Source: Desulfovibrio piger (GTDB lineage: Bacteria; Desulfobacterota; Desulfovibrionia; Desulfovibrionales; Desulfovibrionaceae). From it: a stretch of 64,000 nt of DNA. The position numbers and the translations under genes were made by a program. The notes below the pieces were generated by a model, which did not search any database, was not told the origin of the DNA, and saw only the letters and a list, made by a program, of their open reading frames with translations. The first letter of the stretch is position 1. Every line of letters begins with the position of its first letter. The DNA is taken from positions 62,001-126,000 of the forward strand of contig NZ_JABAFY010000004.1 in NCBI RefSeq assembly GCF_012843875.1, given 5' to 3'. Positions 21,122 to 30,279 of this stretch are shown in pieces.

Positions 21122-21487
21122 GGCGGAACAGGGGGTTGGAGTGGCGGGGAACAGGCCGGAGAGGCCTGCGGCACGATGATCTTTCTTGTAGCGGCTTTGC
21201 CCCGGGCTGGCAATGCGCGGCAGGGCGGAGCAAAGGGGGACAGCCGTCCCTCTGCGGCGGGAAAAGCGCGTCCGGCGCGGAAAAAAAGCGGCGGAAGGCA
21301 AAAAAGCATTGCCTCCCGGCGCTTCCTGTGCTATGCAACGCAACTGGCCTACGCCTCTGTCTGGCCCCGACTACCGCGCGTCCCACCACAGGATGCGTGG
21401 CCTGTGGCGCGGCCAAGAACAAAAATCACTTGACTTTTCTTGTAGCATGAGGCAAACAGGCCTCTCTCTTTTCGGAGGTTTAAGAGC
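21122..21487. other. Divergent intergenic region, no gene seen
   Basis: The region separates the minus-strand methyltransferase gene from rplU. A TTGACT hexamer at 21430-21435 could be a -35 for rplU, but no convincing -10 lies 16-18 bases downstream. No RNA gene or leader fold was recognised. Confidence 0.4.
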
Positions 21488-21796
21488 ATGTACGCTATTA
21501 TTGAAACGGGCGGCAAACAGTACCGCGTCGAAGAAGGTTCCAAGATCGTTGTGGAAAAGCTCGCTGGCGAAGCCGGCAGCGAAATCAAGCTGGACAAGGT
21601 GCTGATGCTTGGCGGCGCCGACGTGAAAGTGGGCGCTCCCTATGTGGAAAACGCTGCCGTGACCGCCGAAGTGGTGGAACAGGGCCGCGGCGCCAAGGTC
21701 ATGGTGTTCAAGCGCTGGCGTCGTAACGACTCGCGCAAGCTGCGCGGTCATCGTCAGGACTGCACCACCATCCGCGTCAAAAGCATTAACGGCTAG
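21488..21796 (+). CDS. rplU: 50S ribosomal protein L21
   Basis: The 102-residue protein begins MYAIIETGGKQYRVEEGSKI and ends RQDCTTIRVKSIN, the standard L21 length and layout with the basic MVFKRWRRNDSRKLRGHRQ segment. It binds 23S rRNA. CGGAGG lies upstream of the ATG. It leads the rplU-rpmA-obgE gene set. Confidence 0.98.
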   Translation: MYAIIETGGKQYRVEEGSKIVVEKLAGEAGSEIKLDKVLMLGGADVKVGAPYVENAAVTAEVVEQGRGAKVMVFKRWRRNDSRKLRGHRQDCTTIRVKSING

Positions 21797-21852
21797 CTTG
21801 ACGGCGTGTCCCTGCGGGGACGCACGGCAATCTGCCTTGTAAGGAGTATACC

Positions 21853-22125
21853 ATGGCTCATAAGAAAGCAGGCGGCTCTTCGCGTAACGGCCGCGACAGT
21901 GCGGGCCAAAGACGCGGCGTGAAGCGCTTTGGCGGCCAGAACGTGCTGGCTGGCAACATCATCGTGCGTCAGCTCGGCACCAAGATCTATCCCGGCACCA
22001 ACGTGGGCATGGGCAGGGACTACACCCTGTTCGCCAAGGTTGACGGCGTGGTGCGTTTTGAAAAGTACATCCGCAAGCGTCGCGTGCTTACCCGCGTGCA
22101 TGTGGAAGCCCCCGTTGCCGAATAA
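21853..22125 (+). CDS. rpmA: 50S ribosomal protein L27
   Basis: The 90-residue protein begins [20 protein letters not shown] and includes [22 protein letters not shown]27 reaches the peptidyl-transferase centre with its N-terminal tail. That tail starts directly with MAHKKAGG, so it lacks the cleavable N-terminal extension known from Firmicutes. AAGGAG precedes the start. It lies 56 bases after rplU. Confidence 0.98.
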   Translation: MAHKKAGGSSRNGRDSAGQRRGVKRFGGQNVLAGNIIVRQLGTKIYPGTNVGMGRDYTLFAKVDGVVRFEKYIRKRRVLTRVHVEAPVAE

Positions 22126-22264
22126 CGGCGCGGCAAGGCGTGATTTTTGAAGGGAAGAGGCCGCAGGGCTTCTTCCCTTTTTTGCTTTTTTCAGGCCCCT
22201 GCGGCCTGCGGTACGCCCGCAAGGCGTCCCGAAGATCAGGGTGGTGACACCCGGGAGATTTTTC

Positions 22265-23368
<1,104 letters not shown>

Positions 23369-23448
23369 TGCGTGCGGGGCAGGGATGCGGGACCGCCGCT
23401 TGGCAGGCCGCGTTCCTGCCCCGTTTTTCGTCACTCAGGAGGAGAAGC

Positions 23449-23874
23449 ATGAAACATATCCTTCTGTCCTGCCTCCTGCTGCTGGCCCTGTGCGCCACCG
23501 CCCTGGCCGCCCCTGTGGAGAAGCAGACCTTCCGCGTGGTCGCCCCCGAGGGCTGGACCGTGACCGCCGTGCCGGACGTGACCGAAGGCGTGGTGCTGGT
23601 GGCCCCGGACAAATCCGTGAGCGTCACCATCGTCACTGCCGCCAGCGGGACCATGACGCCGGAACAGCTGGCGGCCGATTACGAGCAGAAGCTGCACGCC
23701 GCCCGTGTGGCGCAGAACGGCAACTATTACGGCCTCAAGGGCATGGCGGGCGATCTGCCGCTGGAGGTCTGCCTCTGGACCTTCGACGGCATGCACGGCG
23801 TGGCCAGCATCGTGGGCCGTACCGGCCATCCCGCCCTGCAGGGCATCGTGGACTCGCTGGAGTTCTACAAGTAG
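23449..23874 (+). CDS. Small exported protein of unknown function
   Basis: The 141-residue protein has a classical signal peptide (MKHILLSCLLLLALCATALA) cleaved before APVEKQ, giving a periplasmic product of about 120 residues. The mature part (FRVVAPEGWTVTAVPDVTEGVVLV, then SVTIVTAASG) is beta-rich and has WTV and GWT features seen in small lipoprotein-like or PsbP/Mog1-like folds. I make no functional call. AGGAGGAG before the start is strong. It follows obgE by 80 bases. Confidence 0.72.
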   Translation: MKHILLSCLLLLALCATALAAPVEKQTFRVVAPEGWTVTAVPDVTEGVVLVAPDKSVSVTIVTAASGTMTPEQLAADYEQKLHAARVAQNGNYYGLKGMAGDLPLEVCLWTFDGMHGVASIVGRTGHPALQGIVDSLEFYK

Positions 23875-24226
23875 TCCCGTACCCCAGTGTATTATGAGGG
23901 CGGGGCCGCCATGTTGGCCTGCTTTCCGATAGCGCGGGCAAACCCCGGACATCTTTGGCAAAGGCCGAAAGGCCCGCCGATCCGTCATGAGGTGACGGGC
24001 ATCGTCTGATACTCTCCTGCCCCGGACCGCAGAAATAAAAAAGGACGCCGGATATATCCGGCGTCCTTTTTTTGTGGCCTTTCCTTGGCGGGAAGACCAT
24101 GCCGCCATAGGATGGATAAATCTCCTGCATGTGCCCTCATGCAGCCCTGTCCGGCATCACTGTGGATGCGGGGAACGGCAGGGACCCGGCGTGCCGGTAC
24201 CATGCGGGTTCACAGAGCCGGGGCTT
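23875..24226. other. Intergenic region with terminator, no gene seen
   Basis: Contains one strong bidirectional terminator at 24037-24073. Open frames on both strands here have no ribosome-binding site and no recognisable protein features. Confidence 0.5.
24037..24073. terminator. Bidirectional rho-independent terminator
   Basis: AAAAAAGGACGCCGGAT, AT, ATCCGGCGTCC, then TTTTTTT. It sits between the exported-protein gene and the convergent psd-like pseudogene. Confidence 0.93.
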
Positions 24227-24933
24227 TTATCCCGCTCCTTTGGCAGACAGATTTTTGGGGGAAGGGCTGCTTTTCCTGTCTTCCGAGGGCAGGGCGCTGC
24301 AAGGCTGCCGGCGTATTGCCACGATGCTTTGACCGGCGAAGACCTTCTGTCCCACCACGACACGGGGCGCGTAGTTCTGAGGAAGGTAGAGATCGACACG
24401 GGAGCCGAACTTTATCATGCCGATACGTTCCCCTTTTTTCCCCATATCGCCTGGCTCCGCATAGCTGACGATGCGCCGGGCTATGAGGCCCGCGATCTGC
24501 ACCATGACGAAGTTCCCGTCATCGGCCTTCAGGGCATAGGCGCAGCGTTCGTTATCCCGGGAGGCTTTGTCCAGGGACGCGTTGAAGAATTTGCCGGGGT
24601 AATAGCGGATGTCCTCGATGCGGGCATCGACCGGCATCCGGTTCACGTGCACGTCAAAAAGATTCATGAAGATGCTGATGCGGGTGAGCCGCTCCCCTGT
24701 GAACGGTTCGTCGGCTTGCTCGATGCGCACGATTCTGCCGTCGGCCGGACTGAGGGCGCAGTGCTCCTCTTGCGGGCAGACCCGTTCAGGAAATGGCTGG
24801 ACAGCCAGAGCACGAGCAGGAAGGCCAGGGCCGGGAGCCAGAGCCCCAGGAGGGCGAACAGGAGCGCGCTGAACGCGACGAGGGCGAGGAAGGGGCACCC
24901 TTCCCTGCATATGCCGGTTTGGGGATGTTTCAT
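24227..24933 (-). pseudogene. psd: Phosphatidylserine decarboxylase, frameshifted
   Basis: Psd makes phosphatidylethanolamine from phosphatidylserine. The start codon at 24933 opens a frame encoding two membrane helices ([20 protein letters not shown], then [14 protein letters not shown]). The conserved core [48 protein letters not shown] and the pyruvoyl cleavage site [12 protein letters not shown] lie in another frame. The switch occurs near 24790, exactly where family members read FFRDPER. Here CATTTC joins CTGAACGG directly, about 10 bases shorter than expected. A deletion is therefore more likely than a homopolymer error. The C-terminal tail of about 25 residues after VAIRR is also longer than usual. 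Recoding or an assembly error cannot be excluded. Confidence 0.8.
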
Positions 24934-24991
24934 GAGCATGGCTCCAGGGGGAGACCTCCGTGCGCGGGCAGGGAGGCCTCCCGCAGTCAGG

Positions 24992-25417
24992 CTACACGAG
25001 TGACGGACACAAAATGTCCATCCCGTGCTGTCTCAGGATGTCGGCGCCGTCATAGTGGGCCCGTTTTTCAAGGAATTTTCCGTCCTTGAGCGTGATCATG
25101 AACATCAGGGAAAAGCGAACTTTTTTGTTCGTGGGCGGGAGGCCGAGAAAAGGTCTGGTGTGGACCCCCTCATAGACCAGATAGCAGGCCACCTTGTCGC
25201 CTTCCGCGAACATGTCGTGGATGCGCATGGTAAAGCCCGGGCAGGCGTCCATATGGTTCTTTTCCTGCCGGATGAACTCATCAGCCGAAAGAGGATGGTC
25301 TATCTGGGAGTAGAAACGGAAATCAGGGTGGCACAGCTCCTTCAGCGCATCATAGTTGTTCTCTTCGATGAGCTGGTAGAACTTTTTAACGACAGCTTTG
25401 TTTTCTTCAGGGGACAT
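24992..25417 (-). CDS. SnoaL-like (NTF2-fold) protein
   Basis: The 141-residue protein begins MSPEENKAVVKKFYQLIEEN and fits the SnoaL/ester cyclase-like NTF2 fold. Features are YDALKELCHPDFRFYS near the N-terminus, GFTMRIHDMFAEGDKVACYL, GVHTRPFLGLPPTNKKV and the closing DILRQHGM. Such proteins are often small hydrolases or cyclases, and the substrate is unknown. AAGGAG precedes the start at 25417. It is divergent from a MerR-type regulator, and a MerR-type operator dyad lies in the gap. Control by that regulator is therefore the simplest model. Confidence 0.75.
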   Translation of the reverse strand: MSPEENKAVVKKFYQLIEENNYDALKELCHPDFRFYSQIDHPLSADEFIRQEKNHMDACPGFTMRIHDMFAEGDKVACYLVYEGVHTRPFLGLPPTNKKVRFSLMFMITLKDGKFLEKRAHYDGADILRQHGMDILCPSLV

Positions 25418-25489
25418 GGATGTGCTCCTTGCTGGATGTTGGCAGTGCGGATCCGCGTATCCTTCCGGGAGGTCTGAATTGACGCTAAT

Positions 25490-25508
25490 CCTTATAGCAG
25501 CTATAAGG
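25490..25508. promoter_or_regulatory. MerR-type operator dyad between divergent genes
   Basis: CCTTATAGCAGCTATAAGG is a perfect 19-base inverted repeat around one central base. On the minus strand it begins inside TTGACC, with a candidate TAGCGT 19 bases downstream. A 19-base -35/-10 spacing with the dyad inside the spacer is the signature of MerR-activated promoters. It lies about 75-90 bases upstream of the SnoaL-like gene and about 50 bases upstream of merR. Confidence 0.8.
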
Positions 25509-25557
25509 TCAAGCACTTTTCGTACGATGTCGTCCCCTGCACGTCGGGGAGGTGAAC

Positions 25558-25995
25558 ATGAGGATAGGAGAGGTCGCAAAAATTTCCCGCTGCCCGGCAG
25601 TCACCATCCGCTACTATGAAAAGATCGGTTTGCTGCCCAACGCAAAACGCACGGCGGCAAACTACAGGATCTACGATCAGAACGATCTGGAGCGCCTGCG
25701 CTTCATCCGCCATTGCCGCAACCACGGCATGTCGCTTGCCGACATTGAAAAGCTGCTGTCGATCAAGGATGATGGCAGCGCCCTTCATGATGGGGATATC
25801 GTCGCCATCATCGAATCCCACAGGAAGAACATAAAAGCCCAGATAGCCTCGCTGGATGCCCTGCTCCGCAAGCTGGACGAGTTGGTCGCCGACCCGACCG
25901 GCAGCCGGGAAAAAGTGGACAGGATCATTGAGACCTTGGGGGCGCCGTGCCCTGACTGTTCCGATTATGCGAAGTTCTCGCATGATCCTTCCTGA
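25558..25995 (+). CDS. MerR-family transcriptional regulator
   Basis: The 145-residue protein starts MRIGEVAKISRCPAVTIRYYE and has the MerR winged helix (IRYYEKIGLLP, NYRIYDQNDLERLRFI). A coiled dimerisation helix follows (KAQIASLDALLRKLDELVA). Its C-terminus carries ETLGAPCPDCSDY, a CxxC pair that may bind a metal or a thiol-reactive signal. This resembles CadR/PbrR-type rather than MerR mercury sensors, but the metal is not predictable. GGGGAGG lies just upstream of ATG 25558. It probably controls itself and the divergent SnoaL-like gene through the dyad at 25490. Confidence 0.88.
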   Translation: MRIGEVAKISRCPAVTIRYYEKIGLLPNAKRTAANYRIYDQNDLERLRFIRHCRNHGMSLADIEKLLSIKDDGSALHDGDIVAIIESHRKNIKAQIASLDALLRKLDELVADPTGSREKVDRIIETLGAPCPDCSDYAKFSHDPS

Positions 25996-26146
25996 AAGGG
26001 CATAAGAAGCGGGGAGAAGACAGGCTCTTCTGCCGGGAAGACACGAACTGTCTGCACGCTGGCTGTTTGTCGTGCTTTGGGCTATGGTCAGGCGGCGTCC
26101 GCCGGAGGCGGACAGGAATTTTTTAGAGCCCTTGTTAGGAGCGATC

Positions 26147-27334
26147 ATGGAAAGACAGGCCGATTGGCGACAGGAAAAAGCACAGGCGCTGGCCCGTGCC
26201 CGTGTGGTGGTCATCAAGGTGGGCAGTGCGGTATTGACCGATGCCCAGGGGCTGAGCACGCCCGTGCTGGAAAGCCTGGCCCGTCAGATGGCCGCCCTGC
26301 GCACCGCGCCGGACGGGCATGAGCGCCGTCTGGTGCTGGTCTCTTCCGGGGCCGTGGCGGCCGGTCGCGCCGTCCTGCGCGCCCACGGCCACAGCGGCGA
26401 GACCTCCGGCCTGTCCGCCCGTCAGGCGGCTGCCGCCGTGGGACAGGGGCAGCTCATGCGCGCCTGGGACGAAGTCTTCCGCGCCTATGATTTCCCCACC
26501 TCGCAGGTGCTGCTCACCCGTGACGACCTGCGCGCCCGCCAGCGTTTCCTCAATGCCCGCAACACCTTCGCCGAGCTCATGGACTGGGGCGTGCTGCCCA
26601 TCGTCAACGAAAACGACACGGTCTCGGTCAGCGAGCTGAAATTCGGCGACAACGACTGTCTGGCCAGCCTGCTGGTCAACCTCATCGGCGCCGACCTCTA
26701 CATCAACCTGACCTCGGCCCCGGGCGTCTACGCGGCCAATCCGCAGGAAGTGCCCGACGCGGGCATCCTGGAATGCGTGGAGGACGTGGCGGGCCTCGAT
26801 CTGGGCCGCATGTGCGGCGGCAAGACCAGCGTGGGCACCGGCGGCATGTACTCCAAGCTGCAGGCCGCGCGCCGCGCCGCCCAGCTGGGCGTGCCCACCC
26901 TCATCCTGCCCGGCCGCGAAGCGGACGTGCTGGCGCGCGCCTTTGCCGGTGAGGCCGTGGGCACCTGGGTCCGTCCCGAGGAACACGCCATCCCGCGGCG
27001 CAAGTTCTGGCTGGCCTACCAGTCCGATCCGGCGGGCACGGTGCTGGTGGATGCCGGTGCGGCCGAGGCCCTGCTCAGCAAGGGCAGCAGCCTGCTGCCC
27101 GGCGGTGTGCGTCAGGTGCTGGGCAATTTTCAAAAGGGCGCGCTGGTGCGCGTGGCCCGTCTGGGCGAGAGCGACAGCCACGCCAGCCTGGGCGTGGGCC
27201 TGTCCAATTACAGCGCGGCGGACCTGCGCAAGATCATGGGCCTGCGGCGCCATGAGGTGGCCGCCATCCTGGGCGATGCCCACTATCCCGAGGTCATCCA
27301 TCGCGACAACCTGCTCATGGATGCCGCCATCTAG
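26147..27334 (+). CDS. proB: Glutamate 5-kinase
   Basis: First enzyme of proline synthesis; phosphorylates glutamate. The 395-residue protein has the amino acid kinase domain (VVVIKVGSAVLTD, VLVSSGAVAAG, VLLTRDDLRARQRFLNA, PIVNENDTVS, KFGDNDCLASLLVNLIGAD) and GGKTSVGTGGMYSKLQAAR. A C-terminal PUA domain (about residues 290-380) starts near AGTVLVDAGAAEALL. Short proB proteins without PUA exist, so this is the long form. TTAGGAG precedes the ATG. A small hairpin at 26097-26113 followed by a T-run 12 bases upstream of the ribosome-binding site may be a weak attenuator. Confidence 0.95.
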   Translation: MERQADWRQEKAQALARARVVVIKVGSAVLTDAQGLSTPVLESLARQMAALRTAPDGHERRLVLVSSGAVAAGRAVLRAHGHSGETSGLSARQAAAAVGQGQLMRAWDEVFRAYDFPTSQVLLTRDDLRARQRFLNARNTFAELMDWGVLPIVNENDTVSVSELKFGDNDCLASLLVNLIGADLYINLTSAPGVYAANPQEVPDAGILECVEDVAGLDLGRMCGGKTSVGTGGMYSKLQAARRAAQLGVPTLILPGREADVLARAFAGEAVGTWVRPEEHAIPRRKFWLAYQSDPAGTVLVDAGAAEALLSKGSSLLPGGVRQVLGNFQKGALVRVARLGESDSHASLGVGLSNYSAADLRKIMGLRRHEVAAILGDAHYPEVIHRDNLLMDAAI

Positions 27335-27482
27335 GCAGCGGCGTTTGCCGGGCGGCAGGGCGTATCCGTAGGGCATGCAGCACTGAAGAGCGGGGCTTGG
27401 CCCGACGGCGGGAGCCGGAGCGGCTTCCCTCCTTGGGCGGAGGAGCCCGGAAGACGGGCAGATCCTCAGGAGTTGGTGAGCG

Positions 27483-28046
27483 ATGGTCATATTGATCGCA
27501 GGGGAGAGCCATACGGGAAAGACCCTGCTGGCGCAGAAGCTGCTGGAGGCATACCGCTATCCCTGCCTGTCGCTGGATCACCTGAAGATGGGGCTCATCA
27601 GGAGCGGCCAGTGCGCGCTGTCTCCTGAAAGCGATGATGCCGAGCTCACACGCTACCTATGGCCCATCGTCAGGGAGATGATCAAGACATGCATAGAGAA
27701 CCGCCAGAACATGATCATCGAGGGATGCTATATCCCCTTTGGCTGGGAAGATGATTTCCCGGACGAGTACAGAAAAGAAATCGCCTATGTCTGCCTCGTG
27801 TTCAGCGAGGGCTACATCAAAGAACGATATGCGGATATAGCCAGGTATGAAAGCGTGATCGAAAGCAGGAAGGAAGCATGTCCTGCGCCTGAGAGCCTGC
27901 TTGAGGGAAATCGGCGCAATTTGCGGCAGTGCATCCTGCATTCCTATAAGTACATTCTAATGGACAAAGACTATGCCCTGGATATCGAAATGATACGGCG
28001 GCTCCTGCATACGGCAGCGCCCAAGGCCGATGCCGTTGCGGGATAA
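27483..28046 (+). CDS. P-loop kinase-like protein of unknown substrate
   Basis: The 187-residue protein opens with MVILIAGESHTGKTLLAQKL, a Walker A (GESHTGKT). It continues with a LSLDHLKMGLIRSG segment where small-molecule kinases bind their acceptor, an IIEGCYIPF segment and ERYADIARYESVIESRK, typical of the adenylate-kinase-like/2-phosphoglycerate kinase group. A Lys/Arg-rich LID is not obvious. No neighbour suggests a substrate. The start has CAGGAG upstream. The codon composition looks slightly more AT-rich than flanking genes, which might suggest acquisition. Confidence 0.65.
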   Translation: MVILIAGESHTGKTLLAQKLLEAYRYPCLSLDHLKMGLIRSGQCALSPESDDAELTRYLWPIVREMIKTCIENRQNMIIEGCYIPFGWEDDFPDEYRKEIAYVCLVFSEGYIKERYADIARYESVIESRKEACPAPESLLEGNRRNLRQCILHSYKYILMDKDYALDIEMIRRLLHTAAPKADAVAG

Positions 28047-28133
28047 TGAAGTCTTTTTCCCGTGCGCCTGCCCCAGCAGGCAGGGCACAGAGGCATCCTG
28101 CAATCCACTGCTCTCTGTCATCAAGGAGGGACC

Positions 28134-28631
28134 ATGTCCGGCAAAACAACTGTCATGAAACCCGGTGCGGCCATCGCCGCCTGCTTCGGCAAATTCGCCC
28201 GCTGCTACGGTCGCAGCTGCCGGGCCGAGTTCATCTGGTTCCTGCTGTTCTTTCTGGTGCTGGGGGCGCTGGCCGTGTGGTTCACCTCGCCCATGATCGT
28301 GGGCATGCTCTGGGCCCTGCTGATGATCCCGCTCAGCTCTGTGGGCATCCGCCGTCTGCACGACCTGAACCTGCCCGGCGGCATCTGGACGGTCTGGCTG
28401 ACCATCACCGTCATTTTGCCCATGTTCGGCCTTTCCAACTACATGAACAATGAAGGGCACCTTTCGGACTACATGCTCTATCTGCACTACGGCTGGCTGT
28501 TCGTCACCGGTACCTTGCTGCTTTTCCTCTGCTTCGCCAGCGGTCAGGAAGGCCCCAACAAGTACGGCCCGGCGCCGTGCGTGAAGGCCGCGGTCGCTGC
28601 GGACGAGGAAGAGGCGGCCAAAGAAAACTAA
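28134..28631 (+). CDS. DUF805 family inner-membrane protein
   Basis: The 165-residue protein has four transmembrane helices and the DUF805 marks: CFGKFARCYGRSCRAEFIWF at the N-terminus, SVGIRRLHDLNLPGGIW after the second helix, and a C-terminal SGQEGPNKYGPAP. Family members are small inner-membrane proteins of unknown function, similar to E. coli YhaH. AAGGAGGG precedes the ATG. The final tail is Ala/Glu-rich. A terminator follows. Confidence 0.85.
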   Translation: MSGKTTVMKPGAAIAACFGKFARCYGRSCRAEFIWFLLFFLVLGALAVWFTSPMIVGMLWALLMIPLSSVGIRRLHDLNLPGGIWTVWLTITVILPMFGLSNYMNNEGHLSDYMLYLHYGWLFVTGTLLLFLCFASGQEGPNKYGPAPCVKAAVAADEEEAAKEN

Positions 28632-28660
28632 CCATCTTTTCCTCTTCGATTTACATGATG

Positions 28661-28689
28661 AAGCGGAGCCCTCGGGCTCCGCTTTTTTT
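28661..28689 (+). terminator. Rho-independent terminator
   Basis: AAGCGGAGCCC, a TCG loop, GGGCTCCGCTT and a T-run, about 30 bases after the DUF805 stop. The 28632-28930 interval contains this terminator, the one at 28800 and a hairpin at 28872, and no gene. Confidence 0.92.
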
Positions 28690-28799
28690 ATGGCGCACGG
28701 GCCCCGCATCTTTGTGCGAGCTCCCAATATCCGCAATGGCCGGGCGGCCCCATGAGCGGCCATCCGTCATCTTGCGCATCGACTTTTTTGCCTGTCATC

Positions 28800-28840
28800 A
28801 AAAAAAGGCCCGCGGCCCGCCATCTGGCGGGACGTGGGCC
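28800..28840 (-). terminator. Probable terminator of the korDABC transcript
   Basis: On the minus strand GGCCCAC-GTCCCGCC, AGAT, GGCGGGCCGCGGGCC, then TTTTTTT. It lies about 90 bases after the last gene of the ferredoxin oxidoreductase operon. Confidence 0.8.
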
Positions 28841-28871
28841 CTGATAAAGCGCGCTGGGGAGGGATGGGGGT

Positions 28872-28922
28872 ACGGGGGAAGGGGACCGCTCTCGCGCGAG
28901 CAGAGGGGGCCCCTTCCCCCGT
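28872..28922. repeat. Degenerate member of the hairpin family
   Basis: ACGGGGGAAGGGG pairs perfectly with CCCCTTCCCCCGT at 28910-28922, around a GCTCTCGCGCGAGC inner hairpin. Composition and position (just after the gamma-subunit stop at 28931) resemble the dispersed elements, but the pyrimidine tail is missing. Confidence 0.5.
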
Positions 28923-28930
28923 CCAGTTCG

Positions 28931-29470
28931 TTACGCGAAGTCGTAGCCGGCCTGCAGGGCCTTGGCGTTGACCGGGATCAGCTTGGCATAGTGGGCGCTG
29001 ACCACGCGGTTGAGGGCTTCCTGCACGGCTTCCAGGGGCAGGACGCCGGTGGCCTTGATCCAAGCGCCCAGGGCCACCATGTTGGCCAGTTTCACATTGC
29101 CCAGTTCGTGGGCGATGTCGTTGACCGGGATGTAGACCGTGCGGTGCTTGCCGTCCAGCAGGCCTTCGGAGATGAGCGAGGCGTTGACGATCTGCACGCC
29201 GTCGGGATGCAGCCGGGGCTGGAACTTGGCCAGCGAGGGCTCGTTGAGCACGATGATGGAGCGGGGCGTGTTGACCAGGGGCGAACCCACGGGATGCTCG
29301 TCCAGCACCACGGTGCAGTTGGCGGTACCGCCGCGCATCTCGGCGCCGTAGACCGGGATGAAGCTCACTTCGAGGCCGTGTTCCATACCGGCCTGGGCCA
29401 GCAGGTTGCCGATGAGCATGACGCCCTGGCCGCCGAAACCGGCAATGATGACGTCCTGATACTTAGCCAT
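28931..29470 (-). CDS. korC: 2-oxoacid:ferredoxin oxidoreductase, gamma subunit
   Basis: The 179-residue protein begins MAKYQDVIIAGFGGQGVMLI, the gamma-subunit signature. It also has the conserved SFIPVYGAEMRGGTANCTV segment and ANMVALGAWIKAT. Together with alpha, beta and delta subunits it oxidatively decarboxylates a 2-oxoacid to acyl-CoA with ferredoxin reduction. Its ATG overlaps the end of korB by eight bases. The substrate (2-oxoglutarate or branched-chain) is not determined by this subunit. Confidence 0.88.
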   Translation of the reverse strand: MAKYQDVIIAGFGGQGVMLIGNLLAQAGMEHGLEVSFIPVYGAEMRGGTANCTVVLDEHPVGSPLVNTPRSIIVLNEPSLAKFQPRLHPDGVQIVNASLISEGLLDGKHRTVYIPVNDIAHELGNVKLANMVALGAWIKATGVLPLEAVQEALNRVVSAHYAKLIPVNAKALQAGYDFA

Positions 29471-30278
29471 GCTGCACCTCGCTTTCGGCCTGGGCGGTCA
29501 CGTCTTTGTAGACGCCCAGAGGGAATACAGGGATCATGGCCTCGCTGATGCGCTTGTTGGCGCTGACGGGGTCCATATGCCAGTTGGTGGGGCAGCCGGA
29601 GAGCAGCTCCACAAAGCCGAAGCCCAGGCCCTGCAGCTGCACTTCGAAGGCCTTGCGCAGGGCCTTCTTGGCCGCGCGCACATGCTTGACGCTGTCCAGG
29701 GCGCAGCGTTCGGAATAGGCCACGCCAGAGAGCTGGGCCATGAGCTCGGCCATGCGGATGGGGCCGCCTTCGTGGCGGGCCATGTCGCGGCCGCGGGGGC
29801 TGGTGGTGGTCTTCTGGCCCAGCAGGGTGGTGGGGGCCATCTGGCCGCCGGTCATGCCGTAGACGGTGTTGTTGATGAAGATGCCGGTGATGAGCTCGCC
29901 GCGGTTGGCCGCGTGGATGGACTCGGCCAGACCGATGGCGCCCATGTCGCCGTCGCCCTGATAGGTGAAGACAACGCTTTCGGGGCGGGCACGGCGCACG
30001 CCGGTGGCCACGGCGCAGGCACGGCCGTGGGGGGCTTCGAGGCCGTCCACGTTGAAGTAGTCGTAAGTGAAGGTGGCGCAGCCCACGGAGGCCACCAGGA
30101 TGGTCCTGTCGGCCACGCCCAGCTCGTGCAGCACCTCGCTCACCAGGCGGTGGGCGATGCCGTGGTGGCAGCCGGGGCAGTAGTGGGTCACGCGCTCGTT
30201 GAGCACGGGATTGGTGTCGAAGACCAGGGTCTCGCCATCCTGGGGCACAAGGGCCTGTTCAAGTTCGTGCGCGTGCAT
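29463..30278 (-). CDS. korB: 2-oxoacid:ferredoxin oxidoreductase, beta subunit (TPP-binding)
   Basis: The 271-residue protein carries the thiamine diphosphate site: HYCPGCHHGIAHRLV at the start, VGCATFTYDYF, HGRACAVATGV and YQGDGDMGAIGLAES (the GDG...N metal-binding motif, ending with INNTVYGMTGGQ). It closes with ELLSGCPTNWHMDP. Two cysteines in CPGC and others may hold a cluster, as in related enzymes. AAGGAG precedes the start at 30278. It is the third of four genes in the order D-A-B-C. Confidence 0.9.
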   Translation of the reverse strand: MHAHELEQALVPQDGETLVFDTNPVLNERVTHYCPGCHHGIAHRLVSEVLHELGVADRTILVASVGCATFTYDYFNVDGLEAPHGRACAVATGVRRARPESVVFTYQGDGDMGAIGLAESIHAANRGELITGIFINNTVYGMTGGQMAPTTLLGQKTTTSPRGRDMARHEGGPIRMAELMAQLSGVAYSERCALDSVKHVRAAKKALRKAFEVQLQGLGFGFVELLSGCPTNWHMDPVSANKRISEAMIPVFPLGVYKDVTAQAESEVQHG

Positions 30279-30279
30279 C

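Noticed and set aside
21430-21458. Promoter for rplU from the TTGACT hexamer
   Set aside because: No acceptable -10 at 16-18 bases; the hexamer alone is not evidence.
26097-26113. A hairpin followed by a T-run just upstream of proB as an attenuator
   Set aside because: The stem is only 7 bp and the T-run is six bases away. It is too weak to report as a separate regulatory feature.
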